From positions 1,426,001 to 1,490,000 of the forward strand of contig NZ_CP071383.1 in NCBI RefSeq assembly GCF_017348915.1: DNA of 64,000 nucleotides, in the 5' to 3' direction. The number at the start of each line of letters is the position of its first letter. The first letter of the stretch is position 1. The notes under the pieces are model-generated. The model had not been told where the DNA came from. It saw only the letters and a program-made list of their open reading frames with translations, and ran no database searches. Positions 42,495-54,480 of this stretch are shown piece by piece. The translations under genes were made by a program, and so were the position numbers. Source of the stretch: Leclercia pneumoniae (GTDB lineage: Bacteria; Pseudomonadota; Gammaproteobacteria; Enterobacterales; Enterobacteriaceae).

Positions 42495-42511
42495 CGTCAC
42501 TGAAAAGTAAC

Positions 42512-42540
42512 AAGCCGGGTTAACAACCCGGCTTTTTTTT
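42512..42540 (+). terminator. Rho-independent terminator of clpSA
   Basis: The stem AAGCCGGGTT / AACCCGGCTT is followed by a long T-run (T8). It begins 17 bp after the clpA stop. Confidence 0.92.
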
Positions 42541-42690
42541 GCCCTCAACCGCTCAAGGCTGGAATTTTGCGAGGCGCTTTCCAGAATAATGAACAGAATA
42601 TGGCTGGATATAATTACAGTGGTAAAGTGTTTTTATACCGGTATAAGTGGCGTCCTGAGAGTGCGGATAGACATGCGTTAAGGAGGATGA

Positions 42691-43131
42691 ATGGACAGTA
42701 ACACCCCTTTGGTTTATCCCTACAGCGAGCTAGCGCGTTATCCGGATCTGGTGACCCTTACGGAACGATGCACTTTGCTGACCGAAATTCTGCTCGACAG
42801 CTCGTCGCTGCCGCAAATTCAGCCGGTTTGTCGTTGTCTGGGGGCTTATCTTGCAAGGGTACAAGAGACGCTGGAAGGCGCAATGCGCGATTATCAGACT
42901 GTAGCGTTCGATGAAGAGTCGGTTCAGTATCTGCCAGAGGGGTGGCGACTGAAAGAGACCGAGGGCCGGTGTGATTACTGCCGGGCACTAAACCATGTGC
43001 TACTGGTTTCCCATTTCGACCGCGATATGCTGCCGTATCTGACCCGCTTGCTGCACGATATGACGCTGTCTATGCGTGATGGCCTCGCGCTGCGCGAGCA
43101 CTGCCTTGTGTTCAAGGTTACTCACTATTAA
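42691..43131 (+). CDS. Hypothetical protein in the clpA-infA interval
   Basis: 146-residue protein that I do not recognise. It starts at an ATG with an excellent AAGGAGG site 5 bases ahead, which argues for real expression. It is predicted soluble and mainly helical, without a signal peptide or transmembrane segment. Two CxC/CxxC-like clusters are visible (VCRCLGAYLARV and GRCDYCRALNHVLL); a metal site is conceivable but unproven. It is oriented like clpA but separated from it by a strong terminator. In E. coli this interval carries tRNA-Ser serW, which is not detected here, so the ORF may be an acquired gene. Confidence 0.7.
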   Translation: MDSNTPLVYPYSELARYPDLVTLTERCTLLTEILLDSSSLPQIQPVCRCLGAYLARVQETLEGAMRDYQTVAFDEESVQYLPEGWRLKETEGRCDYCRALNHVLLVSHFDRDMLPYLTRLLHDMTLSMRDGLALREHCLVFKVTHY

Positions 43132-43205
43132 AACAGTATGACTGTTCTCCTCACCAGTCCTCTCAATCTCATCGTGTGGGATCCCGATGCCGGGAAGTGA
43201 GTAGT

Positions 43206-43226
43206 GGCTGAGAAGCCTCTTTTTTG
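43206..43226 (+). terminator. Weak possible terminator after the hypothetical gene
   Basis: A 4-bp stem GGCT-GAGA-AGCC is followed by TCTTTTTT. The short stem makes it only a weak candidate. Confidence 0.35.
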
Positions 43227-43320
43227 ACCCTCTTCCCACCGCATCAGCGAGGGCGTCGGAAATGTCTTTTATAGTACCCCTTTTAAGGTTCCTCTGAGGA
43301 AAGGGGGAAGCGCAGGCAAT

Positions 43321-43352
43321 AAAAAAGGCCGGGAATAATCCCGGCCTTTTTC
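43321..43352. terminator. Bidirectional terminator downstream of infA
   Basis: The stem AAAAAGGCCGGGA / TCCCGGCCTTTTT has A- and T-runs. It ends infA on the minus strand and can stop plus-strand transcripts from the hypothetical gene. Confidence 0.9.
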
Positions 43353-43383
43353 AATATTCATCTGCCTTAGCAGGCAATAACAA

Positions 43384-43602
<219 letters not shown>

Positions 43603-43889
43603 CTAATCCTCTGGGGTATCACTACCAAGTTTTGAACCGGCAAGATAATGCCGAAATTCATCAATTAAGTAAAGAATTGTGCGGTTAAAACGCAACAAAG
43701 CAGCTTCGGCGCATTGCCCGACGTGACGGTACGACCGTACGAAAAGCGCATACGTAAAGGGGAGAAGACAGGATAAACGCCAGGACGTTATCTGATACAA
43801 GCTATTCCCAAACGGCGGCGGGGCAACAGGCAGAACCTACTCTGCGGCACCAATTATAGCACCATGATAAAAAAATATGCGCAAAACAT

Positions 43890-44594
43890 TTATCCCCGAG
43901 GCATAAATAACGTAGTGGGCACCCAAAAGTTTTGCGGTAATTTTTGCGGACGCATTGTTTCAAGATGCTGTAAATATTCGCGGCGGGTAATCTCCACGGC
44001 GCCCAATGACGCGGTGTGGTCATTCAGCACCTGGCAATCCAGCAGCTGACCGCCGTTTTGCACAAAATGTTCGCAAAATACCAGCAGGGCCGTTTTTGAC
44101 GCATTCACCGCGCGACTGAACATCGACTCGCCACAGAACAGGGACCCCTGAGCGACGCCGTACATCCCCCCGACCAGCGAATCTCCCTGCCATACCTCGA
44201 TAGAGTGGGCATAACCCAGCTCATGCAGACGATGATAGGCATCAATCACTTCACGGGTGATCCAGGTGCCTTCATGCCGATCGTTAGCACAGCCCTCGAT
44301 CACCTTGCCAAACGCGTGATTAAGCGTGACGCGATAGGGGGAGCGGCTATGGAAGCGCTTCATGCTGCGGCTGAGATGAAACTCCGTGGGCCAGAGTACC
44401 GCCCGGGGATCGGGTGACCACCACAATATAGGATCGCCTGGAGAGAACCAGGGAAAGATCCCCCGCTGGTAAGCCATTAACAGACGCGACGGGCCTAAAT
44501 CGCCGCCGAGAGCCAACAGGCCGTTAGGTTCACGCAATGCTCCCTCCGGAGAAGGGAACGCAAGAGAGTGGCGAGAAAGCTGGACCAGGCGCAT
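43890..44594 (-). CDS. aat: Leucyl/phenylalanyl-tRNA-protein transferase Aat
   Basis: 234-residue enzyme that attaches Leu or Phe to proteins with N-terminal Arg/Lys, creating N-degrons read by ClpS-ClpAP, whose genes lie nearby. The start at 44594 ([20 protein letters not shown]) gives the E. coli length; 26 extra open codons upstream run into an ERIC repeat. Signature motifs [20 protein letters not shown] and [14 protein letters not shown] are present. cydDC lies upstream on the same strand. Confidence 0.96.
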   Translation of the reverse strand: MRLVQLSRHSLAFPSPEGALREPNGLLALGGDLGPSRLLMAYQRGIFPWFSPGDPILWWSPDPRAVLWPTEFHLSRSMKRFHSRSPYRVTLNHAFGKVIEGCANDRHEGTWITREVIDAYHRLHELGYAHSIEVWQGDSLVGGMYGVAQGSLFCGESMFSRAVNASKTALLVFCEHFVQNGGQLLDCQVLNDHTASLGAVEITRREYLQHLETMRPQKLPQNFWVPTTLFMPRG

Positions 44595-44634
44595 GACAGC
44601 AAAACTCCAGTACGCGAGTAAGGATCGGTTCAAA

Positions 44635-44837
44635 TATAAACCCAAATACTTCGCGTTGCAGGAGAGCGACATAGGCGCAATTCTCCAGTGGCTTGCTCAG
44701 CAAGTCACTGGAGTGAGCGACGAATCTGCCGGGAGCAGATTTGAACGCTGCTCACAGCGCCACCGCAGAACCAGACCCAGCGATGGGCCCGGTCACAAAG
44801 CCAACGTACCTGCAGCTCGAAGTATGACGGGTGTAGA
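44635..44837 (-). repeat. ERIC element carrying an insert of about 75 bp
   Basis: Terminal inverted repeats TACTTCGCGTTGCAGG (44647-44662) and CCTGCAGCTCGAAGTA (44809-44824) match at 14 of 16 positions. The segment 44680-44720 aligns with the ERIC core hairpin (CTCCAGTG / CACTGGAG with GCTT-N-AAGT inside, then GTGAGCG). The outer end GTATGACGGGTGTA resembles the ERIC end. A normal ERIC is about 127 bp; here about 75 bp (44720-44797) is inserted between the core and the right arm. The insert holds a GAGCAG / CTGCTC hairpin. The element fills the gap between aat and the cydC stop. Confidence 0.85.
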
Positions 44838-46559
44838 CTACAGACGTTGTTTAAACTGGTAGTAGCGACCCTGTTTCGCCAACAGCTCTGCGTGACTACC
44901 TTGCTCAATAATATGTCCGTTGTCCATCACAATTATTTGAGCCAGTGCAGCCAGTCCACGCAGGCGATGGGTCACCATCACGAGGGTTTTTCCGCGCATC
45001 TCTTTGGCCAGCAAATCGAGAATTTGGCTCTCTGTCGTCGCGTCCAGCCCTTCGGTAGGTTCATCCAGTAGCATAAGCGGTGCGTCATGCAGCAACGCGC
45101 GGGCAATAGCCAGACGACGCAGTTCGCCGCCGGAAAGTTGACGTCCCCCTTCACCCAGCCAGCTGTTCAGCCCTTCATCTTCCAGCAGCTTATGCAGGCC
45201 CACTTTTTCCAGCATGACACAGAGCCTTTCATCGCTGGCGGCAGGGGCCGCAAGCAGCAGGTTATCGCGCAGCGTGGCGCTAAACAGATGAACACGCTGG
45301 GGCACAACGCTCACGGCGTTACGCAGCGCAGCTTCGCTGAACTGAGGCAGGGGGGTGTCATTAAAGCGAATAACCCCCTCCTGCGGATCCCAGGCGCGAG
45401 TGAGCAACTGCAGCAACGTCGATTTTCCGCAGCCGGTTCGCCCCAGCACCGCAATGTGTGCACCCGCGGGAATGTTCAGATTCAGACTATCCAGCGCTTT
45501 TTGCGCTTTATCGTCGTAGCTAAAACTGACATTTTCGAGCGTGAGCGATAGCCGGGCAGGACACTCACAGGATGTTTCGCTAAAGCGCACTTCCGGCGTC
45601 TGTCCGGTGATTTCGGTGATGCGCAGCGCAGAGGCGATAACCTGGCCCAGATGCGGGAACGCACCCGTGACCGGGGCCAGCGCTTCAAAAGCGGCCAGCG
45701 CACAGAAGACAAAGAGCGCAATCAGTGCGCCGGGCTGAGTGTTATCACCCACGCCGCCTGCGGCCAGCCACAGCATCGCAACCACGGCAACGCCACCAAT
45801 CAACAGCATCAGCGCTTGTGAAAGGGCCGTCAGTTCGGACTGCTTGCGCTGAGCTTCGTGCCAGTTAAGCTCGGTATTCTCCATCTGATGACGATAACGC
45901 TGGCTGGCGCCAAATACGGTCAGTTCTGCCTGCCCCTGCAGCCACGCTGTCAGTTGCTGGCGATACTCGCCACGCAGATGGGTCAGGTTTTGACCGGTTG
46001 TTTTCCCGGCACGATAAAACAGCGGGGGCAATAAAAACAGCGTCAGCAGCATGATCCCGCCCAGCACCAGCGCAAGGTGTACATCAAGCAAGCTCAGCCC
46101 CAGCGTCACGACCACAATCACCACAAACGCGCCCACTAATGGCGAAATCACCCGAAGATAGAGGTGATCGAGCGTGTCCACATCCGCCACCACGCGATTA
46201 AGCAATTCGCCCTGGCGATAACGCGCCAGCCCGGCGGGGGAGAGGGGAAGGAGTTTGCTGAAGGTATCGACGCGCAGGTGTTGCAACACGCGGAAGGTGG
46301 CATCGTGGCTCACCAGACGTTCGAAATATCGGCCGGCGGTACGGGTGATGGCGGTGCCGCGGACCCCGGCAGCGGGCAGCATATAGTTAAAGCTGTAAAG
46401 CCCCGCAAAGCCAGCCACGGCGGACGCTGAGAGGAACCAGCCGGAAAGGGTAAGCAGGCCAATACTGGCTAACAGGGTAAGAATCGCCAGAGCGACGCCC
46501 AGGGTTAGCATCCATTTATGACGCTTATAAAGCGCAAGATAAGGCAATAACGCGCGCAT
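44838..46559 (-). CDS. cydC: Heterodimeric ABC transporter subunit CydC
   Basis: 573-residue half-transporter, same as E. coli when started at 46559 (MRALLPYLALYKRHKWML); 40 codons upstream are open inside cydD and ignored. Six transmembrane helices, then an ATPase with Walker A GRTGCGKSTLL, signature LSGGELRRLA and LMLLDEPTEGLDA. CydDC exports glutathione and cysteine, binds heme, and is needed to assemble cytochrome bd. Its start shares a base with the cydD stop. The right flank ends at an ERIC element. Confidence 0.97.
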   Translation of the reverse strand: MRALLPYLALYKRHKWMLTLGVALAILTLLASIGLLTLSGWFLSASAVAGFAGLYSFNYMLPAAGVRGTAITRTAGRYFERLVSHDATFRVLQHLRVDTFSKLLPLSPAGLARYRQGELLNRVVADVDTLDHLYLRVISPLVGAFVVIVVVTLGLSLLDVHLALVLGGIMLLTLFLLPPLFYRAGKTTGQNLTHLRGEYRQQLTAWLQGQAELTVFGASQRYRHQMENTELNWHEAQRKQSELTALSQALMLLIGGVAVVAMLWLAAGGVGDNTQPGALIALFVFCALAAFEALAPVTGAFPHLGQVIASALRITEITGQTPEVRFSETSCECPARLSLTLENVSFSYDDKAQKALDSLNLNIPAGAHIAVLGRTGCGKSTLLQLLTRAWDPQEGVIRFNDTPLPQFSEAALRNAVSVVPQRVHLFSATLRDNLLLAAPAASDERLCVMLEKVGLHKLLEDEGLNSWLGEGGRQLSGGELRRLAIARALLHDAPLMLLDEPTEGLDATTESQILDLLAKEMRGKTLVMVTHRLRGLAALAQIIVMDNGHIIEQGSHAELLAKQGRYYQFKQRL

Positions 46560-48325
46560 CAAATATCCTCCTGACGATTGGCCAGCAGGGCGGCAAAGGG
46601 CCCCTGCGCCGTAGCGAGCGTGGCGTAATCTCCCTGCTCGACAAGACGGCCATTTTCCATCACCCAGATCTGGTCCCATCCGGCAATGCCTTCCAGCTGG
46701 TGCGTCACCATTAACGTGGTTTGCTGCAACGAGGCCGTATCCAGCGCGGACATCACCCGCTGTTCGCTATGCGCATCCAGGCTGGCGCCCGGTTCATCAA
46801 GCAGTAAAAGCTGACAGGGGTTGAGCAGGGCGCGGGCGACGGCGATACGTTGCGCCTGGCCTACCGAGAGCCCGGCAGACTGGTCACCCACCCGGGTATC
46901 CACCCCGTTGGGTAACAGCGGCAAGAATTCGCTGACCCAGGCGCGATCGAGCACCGATTTCAGCTCCTCTTCGCTGGCATCCGGGCGCGCCAGAAGGACA
47001 TTTTCGCGCAGCGTGGCGGCAGGCAGCTGCGGGTTTTGCCCAACCCAACTCAGATGGGCACGCCACTCGTCGGGATCCAGTGCCGAAAGTTCGGTCTGGT
47101 TAACGCGCAGTGATCCGCTGTAGGCCATAAAACCGGAGAGCGCATTTAACAGCGAGCTCTTGCCAGAACCACTGGTACCCACAAGCACTACGCGTTGACC
47201 CGCGTGCAGGGTGAAATTCAGCGGTCCTGCCAGCACTTTACCTTCAGGTGATAATACGCAGAGATCCTCAGCCTGAATGGCTACCGGCTGTGTTGTATTT
47301 AGCGTGACATCGCCGCGCTGCGGATGCGCAAGCGGCGTCTCCAGGAAGGTTTTCAGGCTGTCGGCGGCACCCACGGCCTGCGCTTTGGCGTGATAGAAGG
47401 TTCCCAGATCGCGAAGCGGCTGGAAAAATTCCGGTGCCAGAATCAGGGCCAGGAAACCTGCAGAGAGCGTAACGGCCGTGCCGTAGTGACCAAAATCAAG
47501 GGCGCCGAGATAAGAGAAGCCAAAATAGACCGCTACCAGAGCAATGGAGAGGGAGGTAAAGAACTCCAGCACGCCGGAAGAGAGGAAGGCGAGACGTAAA
47601 ACTTCCATGGTGCGCTGACGGAAATCCTGTGAGGCCAGGCGAATATTTTCGATTTCCGCATCGCCCCGGCCGAACACCCGCAGCGTCTCCATACCGCGTA
47701 GACGATCGAGGAAATGCCCGCTCAGACGGCCCAGCGCCAGAAAATTTCGGCGGTTTGCATCGGCCGCACCCATGCCTACCATCGCCATAAATAGCGGAAT
47801 AAGTGGGGCAGTGCAGAGCAGAATCAGGGCCGCGACCCAGTTATAGGGGAAGATAGCGATAACAATGAGCAGCGGTACGCAGGCAGCGAGGGCCATCTGT
47901 GGAAGATAGCGGGCATAGTAGTCGTGCATATCGTCAATTTGCTCAAGGATGAGGGTTGCCCAGCTCCCGGCCGGCTTGCCCTGAATCCAGGCGGGTCCCG
48001 CCTGCTGGAGTCTGTCCAGCACCTGGCGGCGAATCTCATAGCGTATATGCTGCCCCGCATGAAACCCCACCCGCTCACGCAGCCAGACGACCCATGCACG
48101 CAGAATAAAGACCAGCATCAGCACGACAAAGGGCAATAACAGCGCCTCGCGCGGAATGTTCTCCATTATCATCATGTTAAGAATGCGGGCCAGCAGCCAG
48201 GCCTGACCGACAATCAACAGGCCGCTGATAAAACCCAGAAGTCGGGAAATATTCAGCCAGCGGCGGGAAATAACGCTTTGCTGTTTAAGCCAGCGAGTTA
48301 ACTCTTGTTGACGGGTTTTTTCCAT
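46559..48325 (-). CDS. cydD: Heterodimeric ABC transporter subunit CydD
   Basis: 588-residue partner of CydC, E. coli length. N-terminal six-helix membrane domain (with the characteristic KPAGSWATLILEQIDDMHDYYA loop) and ATPase with Walker A GTSGSGKSSLL, a variant signature LSVGQAQRIA, and LLLLDEPGASLDA. It acts with CydC in thiol export and cytochrome bd maturation. It follows trxB, another thiol-redox gene, after a terminator. Confidence 0.97.
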   Translation of the reverse strand: MEKTRQQELTRWLKQQSVISRRWLNISRLLGFISGLLIVGQAWLLARILNMMIMENIPREALLLPFVVLMLVFILRAWVVWLRERVGFHAGQHIRYEIRRQVLDRLQQAGPAWIQGKPAGSWATLILEQIDDMHDYYARYLPQMALAACVPLLIVIAIFPYNWVAALILLCTAPLIPLFMAMVGMGAADANRRNFLALGRLSGHFLDRLRGMETLRVFGRGDAEIENIRLASQDFRQRTMEVLRLAFLSSGVLEFFTSLSIALVAVYFGFSYLGALDFGHYGTAVTLSAGFLALILAPEFFQPLRDLGTFYHAKAQAVGAADSLKTFLETPLAHPQRGDVTLNTTQPVAIQAEDLCVLSPEGKVLAGPLNFTLHAGQRVVLVGTSGSGKSSLLNALSGFMAYSGSLRVNQTELSALDPDEWRAHLSWVGQNPQLPAATLRENVLLARPDASEEELKSVLDRAWVSEFLPLLPNGVDTRVGDQSAGLSVGQAQRIAVARALLNPCQLLLLDEPGASLDAHSEQRVMSALDTASLQQTTLMVTHQLEGIAGWDQIWVMENGRLVEQGDYATLATAQGPFAALLANRQEDI

Positions 48326-48385
48326 TGCGTGCTTTGCAGGTGAAGTTATCAGAAATTAGGCACGGCAATGTTACACGCCAGGAAA

Positions 48386-48414
48386 AATAAAGGCGACCTA
48401 TGGCCGCCTTTATT
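48386..48414 (-). terminator. Terminator of trxB
   Basis: On the minus strand AAAGGCG / CGCCTTT forms a stem with a 9-base loop followed by TATTTTT. It lies between trxB and cydD. Confidence 0.8.
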
Positions 48415-48439
48415 TACGTTTGTTACTGACTTGTAAAGA

Positions 48440-49958
<1,519 letters not shown>

Positions 49959-50453
49959 ATGGTAGATAGCAAGAAGCGCCCTGGCAAAGATCTCGACCGT
50001 ATCGATCGTAACATTCTTAATGAATTGCAAAAGGATGGGCGTATTTCCAACGTCGAGCTTTCAAAACGTGTGGGACTTTCCCCGACGCCGTGCCTCGAGC
50101 GTGTGCGCCGACTGGAAAGACAGGGTTTCATTCAGGGCTATACGGCTCTGCTTAACCCGCATTATCTGGATGCCTCACTTCTGGTATTTGTTGAGATTAC
50201 TCTGAATCGTGGCGCGCCGGATGTGTTTGAACAGTTCAACGCCGCTGTGCAAAAACTGGAAGAAATTCAAGAGTGTCACCTGGTTTCCGGTGATTTCGAC
50301 TACTTGTTGAAAACCCGTGTACCTGACATGTCTGCTTACCGTAAGCTGCTGGGTGAAACCCTGCTGCGTCTGCCTGGCGTGAACGACACCCGTACTTACG
50401 TGGTGATGGAAGAAGTCAAGCAGAGCAATCGTCTGGTTATCAAGACGCGCTAA
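49959..50453 (+). CDS. lrp: Leucine-responsive regulatory protein Lrp
   Basis: 164-residue global regulator; differs from E. coli Lrp at almost no visible position. The start at 49959 (MVDSKKRPGKDLDRIDR) is preferred over an in-frame ATG at 49902. N-terminal winged helix (about 10-60, with NVELSKRVGLSPTPCLERVR) and a RAM/AsnC effector domain (about 70-155, ECHLVSGDFDYLL). It senses leucine and controls amino-acid and fimbrial genes as octamers or hexadecamers. Confidence 0.98.
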   Translation: MVDSKKRPGKDLDRIDRNILNELQKDGRISNVELSKRVGLSPTPCLERVRRLERQGFIQGYTALLNPHYLDASLLVFVEITLNRGAPDVFEQFNAAVQKLEEIQECHLVSGDFDYLLKTRVPDMSAYRKLLGETLLRLPGVNDTRTYVVMEEVKQSNRLVIKTR

Positions 50454-50586
50454 CACGGAACAGGTGCAAAATCAGCGTACTTTGGTTACACTCCTGTTAA
50501 TCCATACAGCAACAGTGTCGGTTTACCGGCACTGTTGTCCGTTTTAGCAAACAGGCAGGAAATGCCTGGTACCTGGAGAGCCTTTC

Positions 50587-53500
50587 TTGAGCCAGGAATA
50601 TACTGAAGACAAAGAAGTCAATTTATCTAAGCTAAGCAGTGGGCGCCGACTCCTTGAAGCGTTACTGATTGTTACTGCCCTTTTTGCCATCTGGCTAATG
50701 GCAGCCTTACTCAGCTTCAACCCTTCCGATCCCAGCTGGTCACAAACCGCGTGGCATGAGCCTATTCATAATCTGGGCGGTATACCCGGTGCCTGGCTTG
50801 CGGATACCCTGTTCTTCATTTTTGGCGTAATGGCCTACACCATCCCGGTGATTATCATCGGTGGATGCTGGTTCGCCTGGCGTCATCGTCAGAACGATGA
50901 GTACATCGACTATTTTGCGGTCTCGCTGCGCCTGATTGGGGCGCTGGCGCTGATCCTCACCTCCTGTGGACTGGCGGCGATTAACGCCGACGATATCTGG
51001 TATTTTGCCTCTGGCGGGGTGATCGGCAGTCTGCTAAGCACCGCGCTGCAGCCAATGCTGCACAGCAGCGGCGGTACGCTGGCGTTGCTCTGTATCTGGG
51101 CCGCAGGCCTGACGCTGTTTACAGGCTGGTCATGGGTGAGCATTGCCGAGAAGATTGGCAGCCTGATTCTGAACATTCTCACCTTCGCCAGTAATCGTAC
51201 GCGTCGTGACGATACGTGGGTCGATGAAGATGAGTACGAAGACGATTACGAAGAGGCCGAAGAGCACGCCGAGCAGCGTGAATCGCGTCGCGCACGCATC
51301 ATGCGTGGGGCATTGGCCCGTCGTAAACGTGTCGCCGAGAAATTCAGCAACCCGTTAGCCCGCAAGACCGACGCGGCGCTCTTCTCCGGTAAACGAATGG
51401 ATGACGACGAGCAGGTTGCATACAGCGCGGGCGGCGCAGCCGTTGACCCTGACGATGTGCTCTTTTCAGGCCATCGTGCGACGCCGGGCGATTACGATGA
51501 ATACGATCCACTGCTCAATGGCCATTCCGTCACTGAACCTGTAGCGGCCGCCGCGGTTGCGACCACTGCAGCGCAAGCCTGGGCCGCGCCAGTGGAGGCG
51601 GTTACACCTTCTGCGCCCGTACCGGCACCCGAATCAGCAGTGCAGCAGCCGCTGGTTGACTGGCAAACTGCCCCTGGCGTTCATACCCCTGAGCCGACAA
51701 TTGCCCCTGAGCCGCAGAGCTATGTGCCGGTTCAACAGGAGCCGTGGCAGCAACCTTATCAGCCAGAGCCGGTTTACGAGCCGCAACCTTATCAAGACTA
51801 TGAACAACCCGTTGCTCAGCCGTATCAAGAGCCGGTCGCGCCGCAGCAACCGTTAGCGACTGAACAACCGTACGTTGCGCCGCAACCCGAGCCTGAAGTG
51901 GAAGAGACCAAGCCGGCTCGTCCGCCTATGTACTATTTCGAAGAGGTCGAAGAGCGTCGTGCTCGCGAACGCGAACAGCTTGCAGCCTGGTATCAACCGG
52001 TGCCGGAGCCGAATTCTGCGCCAGTCTCTTCGCAACCCGTTTCTGCACCGGCTATGCCAGAGGTTGATCCGACGGCCTCCGTTTCTCCGGCGGCAGCCGG
52101 CGTGAAGCAGGCTACGGTTTCAGCAACCGCAGCCGCAGCGGCCGCTGCACCTGTCTTTAGCCTCGCCACAGGCGGATCCGGTGCACCGCGCGCCCAGGTG
52201 AAAGAGGGCATTGGCCCGCAACTGCCTCGCCCGAACCGCGTCCGCGTCCCAACCCGGCGTGAGCTGGCTTCCGCCTCTTTCGGGATTAAGATCCCCTCTC
52301 AGCAGCGTCAGCCAGAAGAGAAAAGGGTGGGTGCGGAATACGATGAGGCTGATGAGTTGCACCAGGATGAGCTGGCTCGCCAGTTTGCTGCGCAACAACA
52401 GCAGCGCTATGGCGAAGAGTACCAGACTGAGGTGCAGCCTTACGCGTCTCAGAACGAAGAAGATGACGCTGCCGAAGCAGAACTGGCTCGCCAGTTTGCT
52501 GCCTCTCAAGAGCAGCGCTATTCAGGCGAGCAGCCGTCAGGCGCGAATCCCTTCTCGTTGTCGGACTTTGAATTTTCACCAATGAAAGATCTGGTGAATG
52601 ACACCCCGAGCGAGCCGCTGTTTACGCCGAGCGTTATGCCGGAGGCGGAACCGCCTCGTCAACAGTATGCGCCGGCGCCTCAGCAGCAGCCTGTGGCACC
52701 GCAACAGTATGCGCCGGCGCCTCAGCAGCAGTATGCGCCAGCGTCTCAGCAGCAGTATGCGCCAGCGCCTCAGCAGCCTGTGGCACCGCAACAACAGCCG
52801 CAAGACAGTCTGATCCATCCTTTATTAATGCGTAATGGTGACAGCCGTCCAGTTCAGCGTCCAACCACGCCGCTGCCGTCGCTCGATCTGTTAACGCCGC
52901 CACCGTCTGAAGTGGAGCCGGTTGATACCTTCGCTCTCGAGCAGATGGCTCGCCTGGTTGAAGCGCGTCTGGCCGATTTCCGCATCAAAGCCGATGTCGT
53001 GAACTACTCGCCAGGCCCGGTCATTACCCGTTTTGAACTCAACCTGGCACCAGGCGTGAAAGCGGCCCGAATTTCTAACCTGTCCCGTGACCTGGCTCGC
53101 TCGCTGTCGACCGTTGCGGTGCGTGTGGTGGAAGTTATTCCCGGCAAGCCGTATGTCGGCCTGGAACTGCCGAACAAGAAGCGTCAGACCGTTTACCTGC
53201 GCGAAGTGCTGGATAACACCAAGTTCCGTGACAATCCCTCTCCACTGACGGTGGTACTGGGTAAAGATATCGCAGGCGATCCGGTGGTTGCCGATCTGGC
53301 GAAAATGCCTCACCTGCTGGTTGCGGGGACCACCGGTTCCGGTAAATCGGTGGGTGTCAACGCCATGATCCTGAGCATGCTCTACAAGGCACAGCCGGAA
53401 GATGTCCGCTTCATCATGATTGACCCTAAAATGCTTGAATTGTCAGTTTATGAAGGCATTCCGCATTTGCTGACCGAAGTGGTCACCGACATGAAAGATG

Positions 53501-54348
53501 CGGCCAACGCCCTGCGCTGGAGCGTCAATGAGATGGAGCGTCGCTACAAGCTGATGTCTGCCCTCGGCGTGCGTAATCTGGCGGGTTATAACGAGAAGAT
53601 TGCTGAGGCCGCGCGAATGGGCCGTCCGATTCCGGATCCTTACTGGAAGCCGGGCGATAGCATGGACGCGCAGCATCCGGTACTGGAAAAGCTGCCCTAT
53701 ATCGTCGTGCTGGTGGATGAATTCGCCGACCTGATGATGACCGTGGGTAAGAAAGTGGAAGAGCTGATTGCCCGTCTGGCGCAAAAAGCGCGTGCCGCCG
53801 GTATCCACCTCGTTCTGGCGACCCAGCGGCCTTCCGTAGATGTCATTACGGGTCTTATCAAAGCGAATATCCCGACCCGTATCGCCTTTACCGTGTCGAG
53901 TAAAATTGACTCCCGTACCATCCTCGATCAGGGGGGCGCGGAGTCGCTTCTGGGGATGGGCGATATGCTTTACTCCGGCCCGAACTCTACCTCGCCGGTC
54001 CGTGTTCATGGTGCCTTTGTCCGCGACCAGGAAGTGCATGCCGTAGTGCAGGACTGGAAGGCGCGTGGCCGTCCGCAGTATGTGGATGGCATTACCTCCG
54101 ATAGCGAGAGCGAAGGCGGTGGTGCAGGTGGTTTCGATGGTGGAGAAGAGCTGGATCAGCTGTTTGACCAGGCTGTTAACTTCGTTACCGAAAAGCGTAA
54201 AGCCTCTATTTCGGGCGTGCAGCGTCAGTTCCGTATCGGCTACAACCGGGCAGCCCGTATTATCGAGCAGATGGAAGCGCAGGGCATTGTGAGTGAAGCC
54301 GGGCATAACGGTAACCGCGAAGTGCTGGCGCCGCCTCCCTTTGAGTAA
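50587..54348 (+). CDS. ftsK: DNA translocase FtsK
   Basis: 1253-residue septal DNA pump starting at TTG ([21 protein letters not shown]), as the E. coli N-terminus demands. Four transmembrane helices (about 25-200) anchor it at the divisome. A low-complexity linker (about 215-780), rich in P, Q, E and A, ends with repeats of QQYAPAP. The C-terminal RecA-like motor has Walker [14 protein letters not shown] (near residue 915) and [10 protein letters not shown]; the gamma winged helix ([20 protein letters not shown]) reads KOPS and activates XerCD. It is shorter than E. coli FtsK (1329) because of the linker. Confidence 0.98.
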   Translation: MSQEYTEDKEVNLSKLSSGRRLLEALLIVTALFAIWLMAALLSFNPSDPSWSQTAWHEPIHNLGGIPGAWLADTLFFIFGVMAYTIPVIIIGGCWFAWRHRQNDEYIDYFAVSLRLIGALALILTSCGLAAINADDIWYFASGGVIGSLLSTALQPMLHSSGGTLALLCIWAAGLTLFTGWSWVSIAEKIGSLILNILTFASNRTRRDDTWVDEDEYEDDYEEAEEHAEQRESRRARIMRGALARRKRVAEKFSNPLARKTDAALFSGKRMDDDEQVAYSAGGAAVDPDDVLFSGHRATPGDYDEYDPLLNGHSVTEPVAAAAVATTAAQAWAAPVEAVTPSAPVPAPESAVQQPLVDWQTAPGVHTPEPTIAPEPQSYVPVQQEPWQQPYQPEPVYEPQPYQDYEQPVAQPYQEPVAPQQPLATEQPYVAPQPEPEVEETKPARPPMYYFEEVEERRAREREQLAAWYQPVPEPNSAPVSSQPVSAPAMPEVDPTASVSPAAAGVKQATVSATAAAAAAAPVFSLATGGSGAPRAQVKEGIGPQLPRPNRVRVPTRRELASASFGIKIPSQQRQPEEKRVGAEYDEADELHQDELARQFAAQQQQRYGEEYQTEVQPYASQNEEDDAAEAELARQFAASQEQRYSGEQPSGANPFSLSDFEFSPMKDLVNDTPSEPLFTPSVMPEAEPPRQQYAPAPQQQPVAPQQYAPAPQQQYAPASQQQYAPAPQQPVAPQQQPQDSLIHPLLMRNGDSRPVQRPTTPLPSLDLLTPPPSEVEPVDTFALEQMARLVEARLADFRIKADVVNYSPGPVITRFELNLAPGVKAARISNLSRDLARSLSTVAVRVVEVIPGKPYVGLELPNKKRQTVYLREVLDNTKFRDNPSPLTVVLGKDIAGDPVVADLAKMPHLLVAGTTGSGKSVGVNAMILSMLYKAQPEDVRFIMIDPKMLELSVYEGIPHLLTEVVTDMKDAANALRWSVNEMERRYKLMSALGVRNLAGYNEKIAEAARMGRPIPDPYWKPGDSMDAQHPVLEKLPYIVVLVDEFADLMMTVGKKVEELIARLAQKARAAGIHLVLATQRPSVDVITGLIKANIPTRIAFTVSSKIDSRTILDQGGAESLLGMGDMLYSGPNSTSPVRVHGAFVRDQEVHAVVQDWKARGRPQYVDGITSDSESEGGGAGGFDGGEELDQLFDQAVNFVTEKRKASISGVQRQFRIGYNRAARIIEQMEAQGIVSEAGHNGNREVLAPPPFE

Positions 54349-54480
54349 TGCGGCTGCTTATTGCAAAGATGCGTAAAACAGCTAAATTTAAGCATTTTCT
54401 TCTGTCACCTGCCTGCGGGCAGGTCCAGAATAGTGGACAAAGAGCGCCCATTCCGGGACGACGTTTTTGAAGGACTAACA

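Noticed and set aside
43132..43320. Remnant of tRNA-Ser in GTGGCTGAGAAG
   Set aside because: Only a D-arm-like fragment matches; no T-arm, anticodon or acceptor sequence is present.
44735..44760. tRNA-like T-arm (GTTCAAATC in a hairpin)
   Set aside because: No acceptor, D or anticodon arms around it; it belongs to the insert within the ERIC element.
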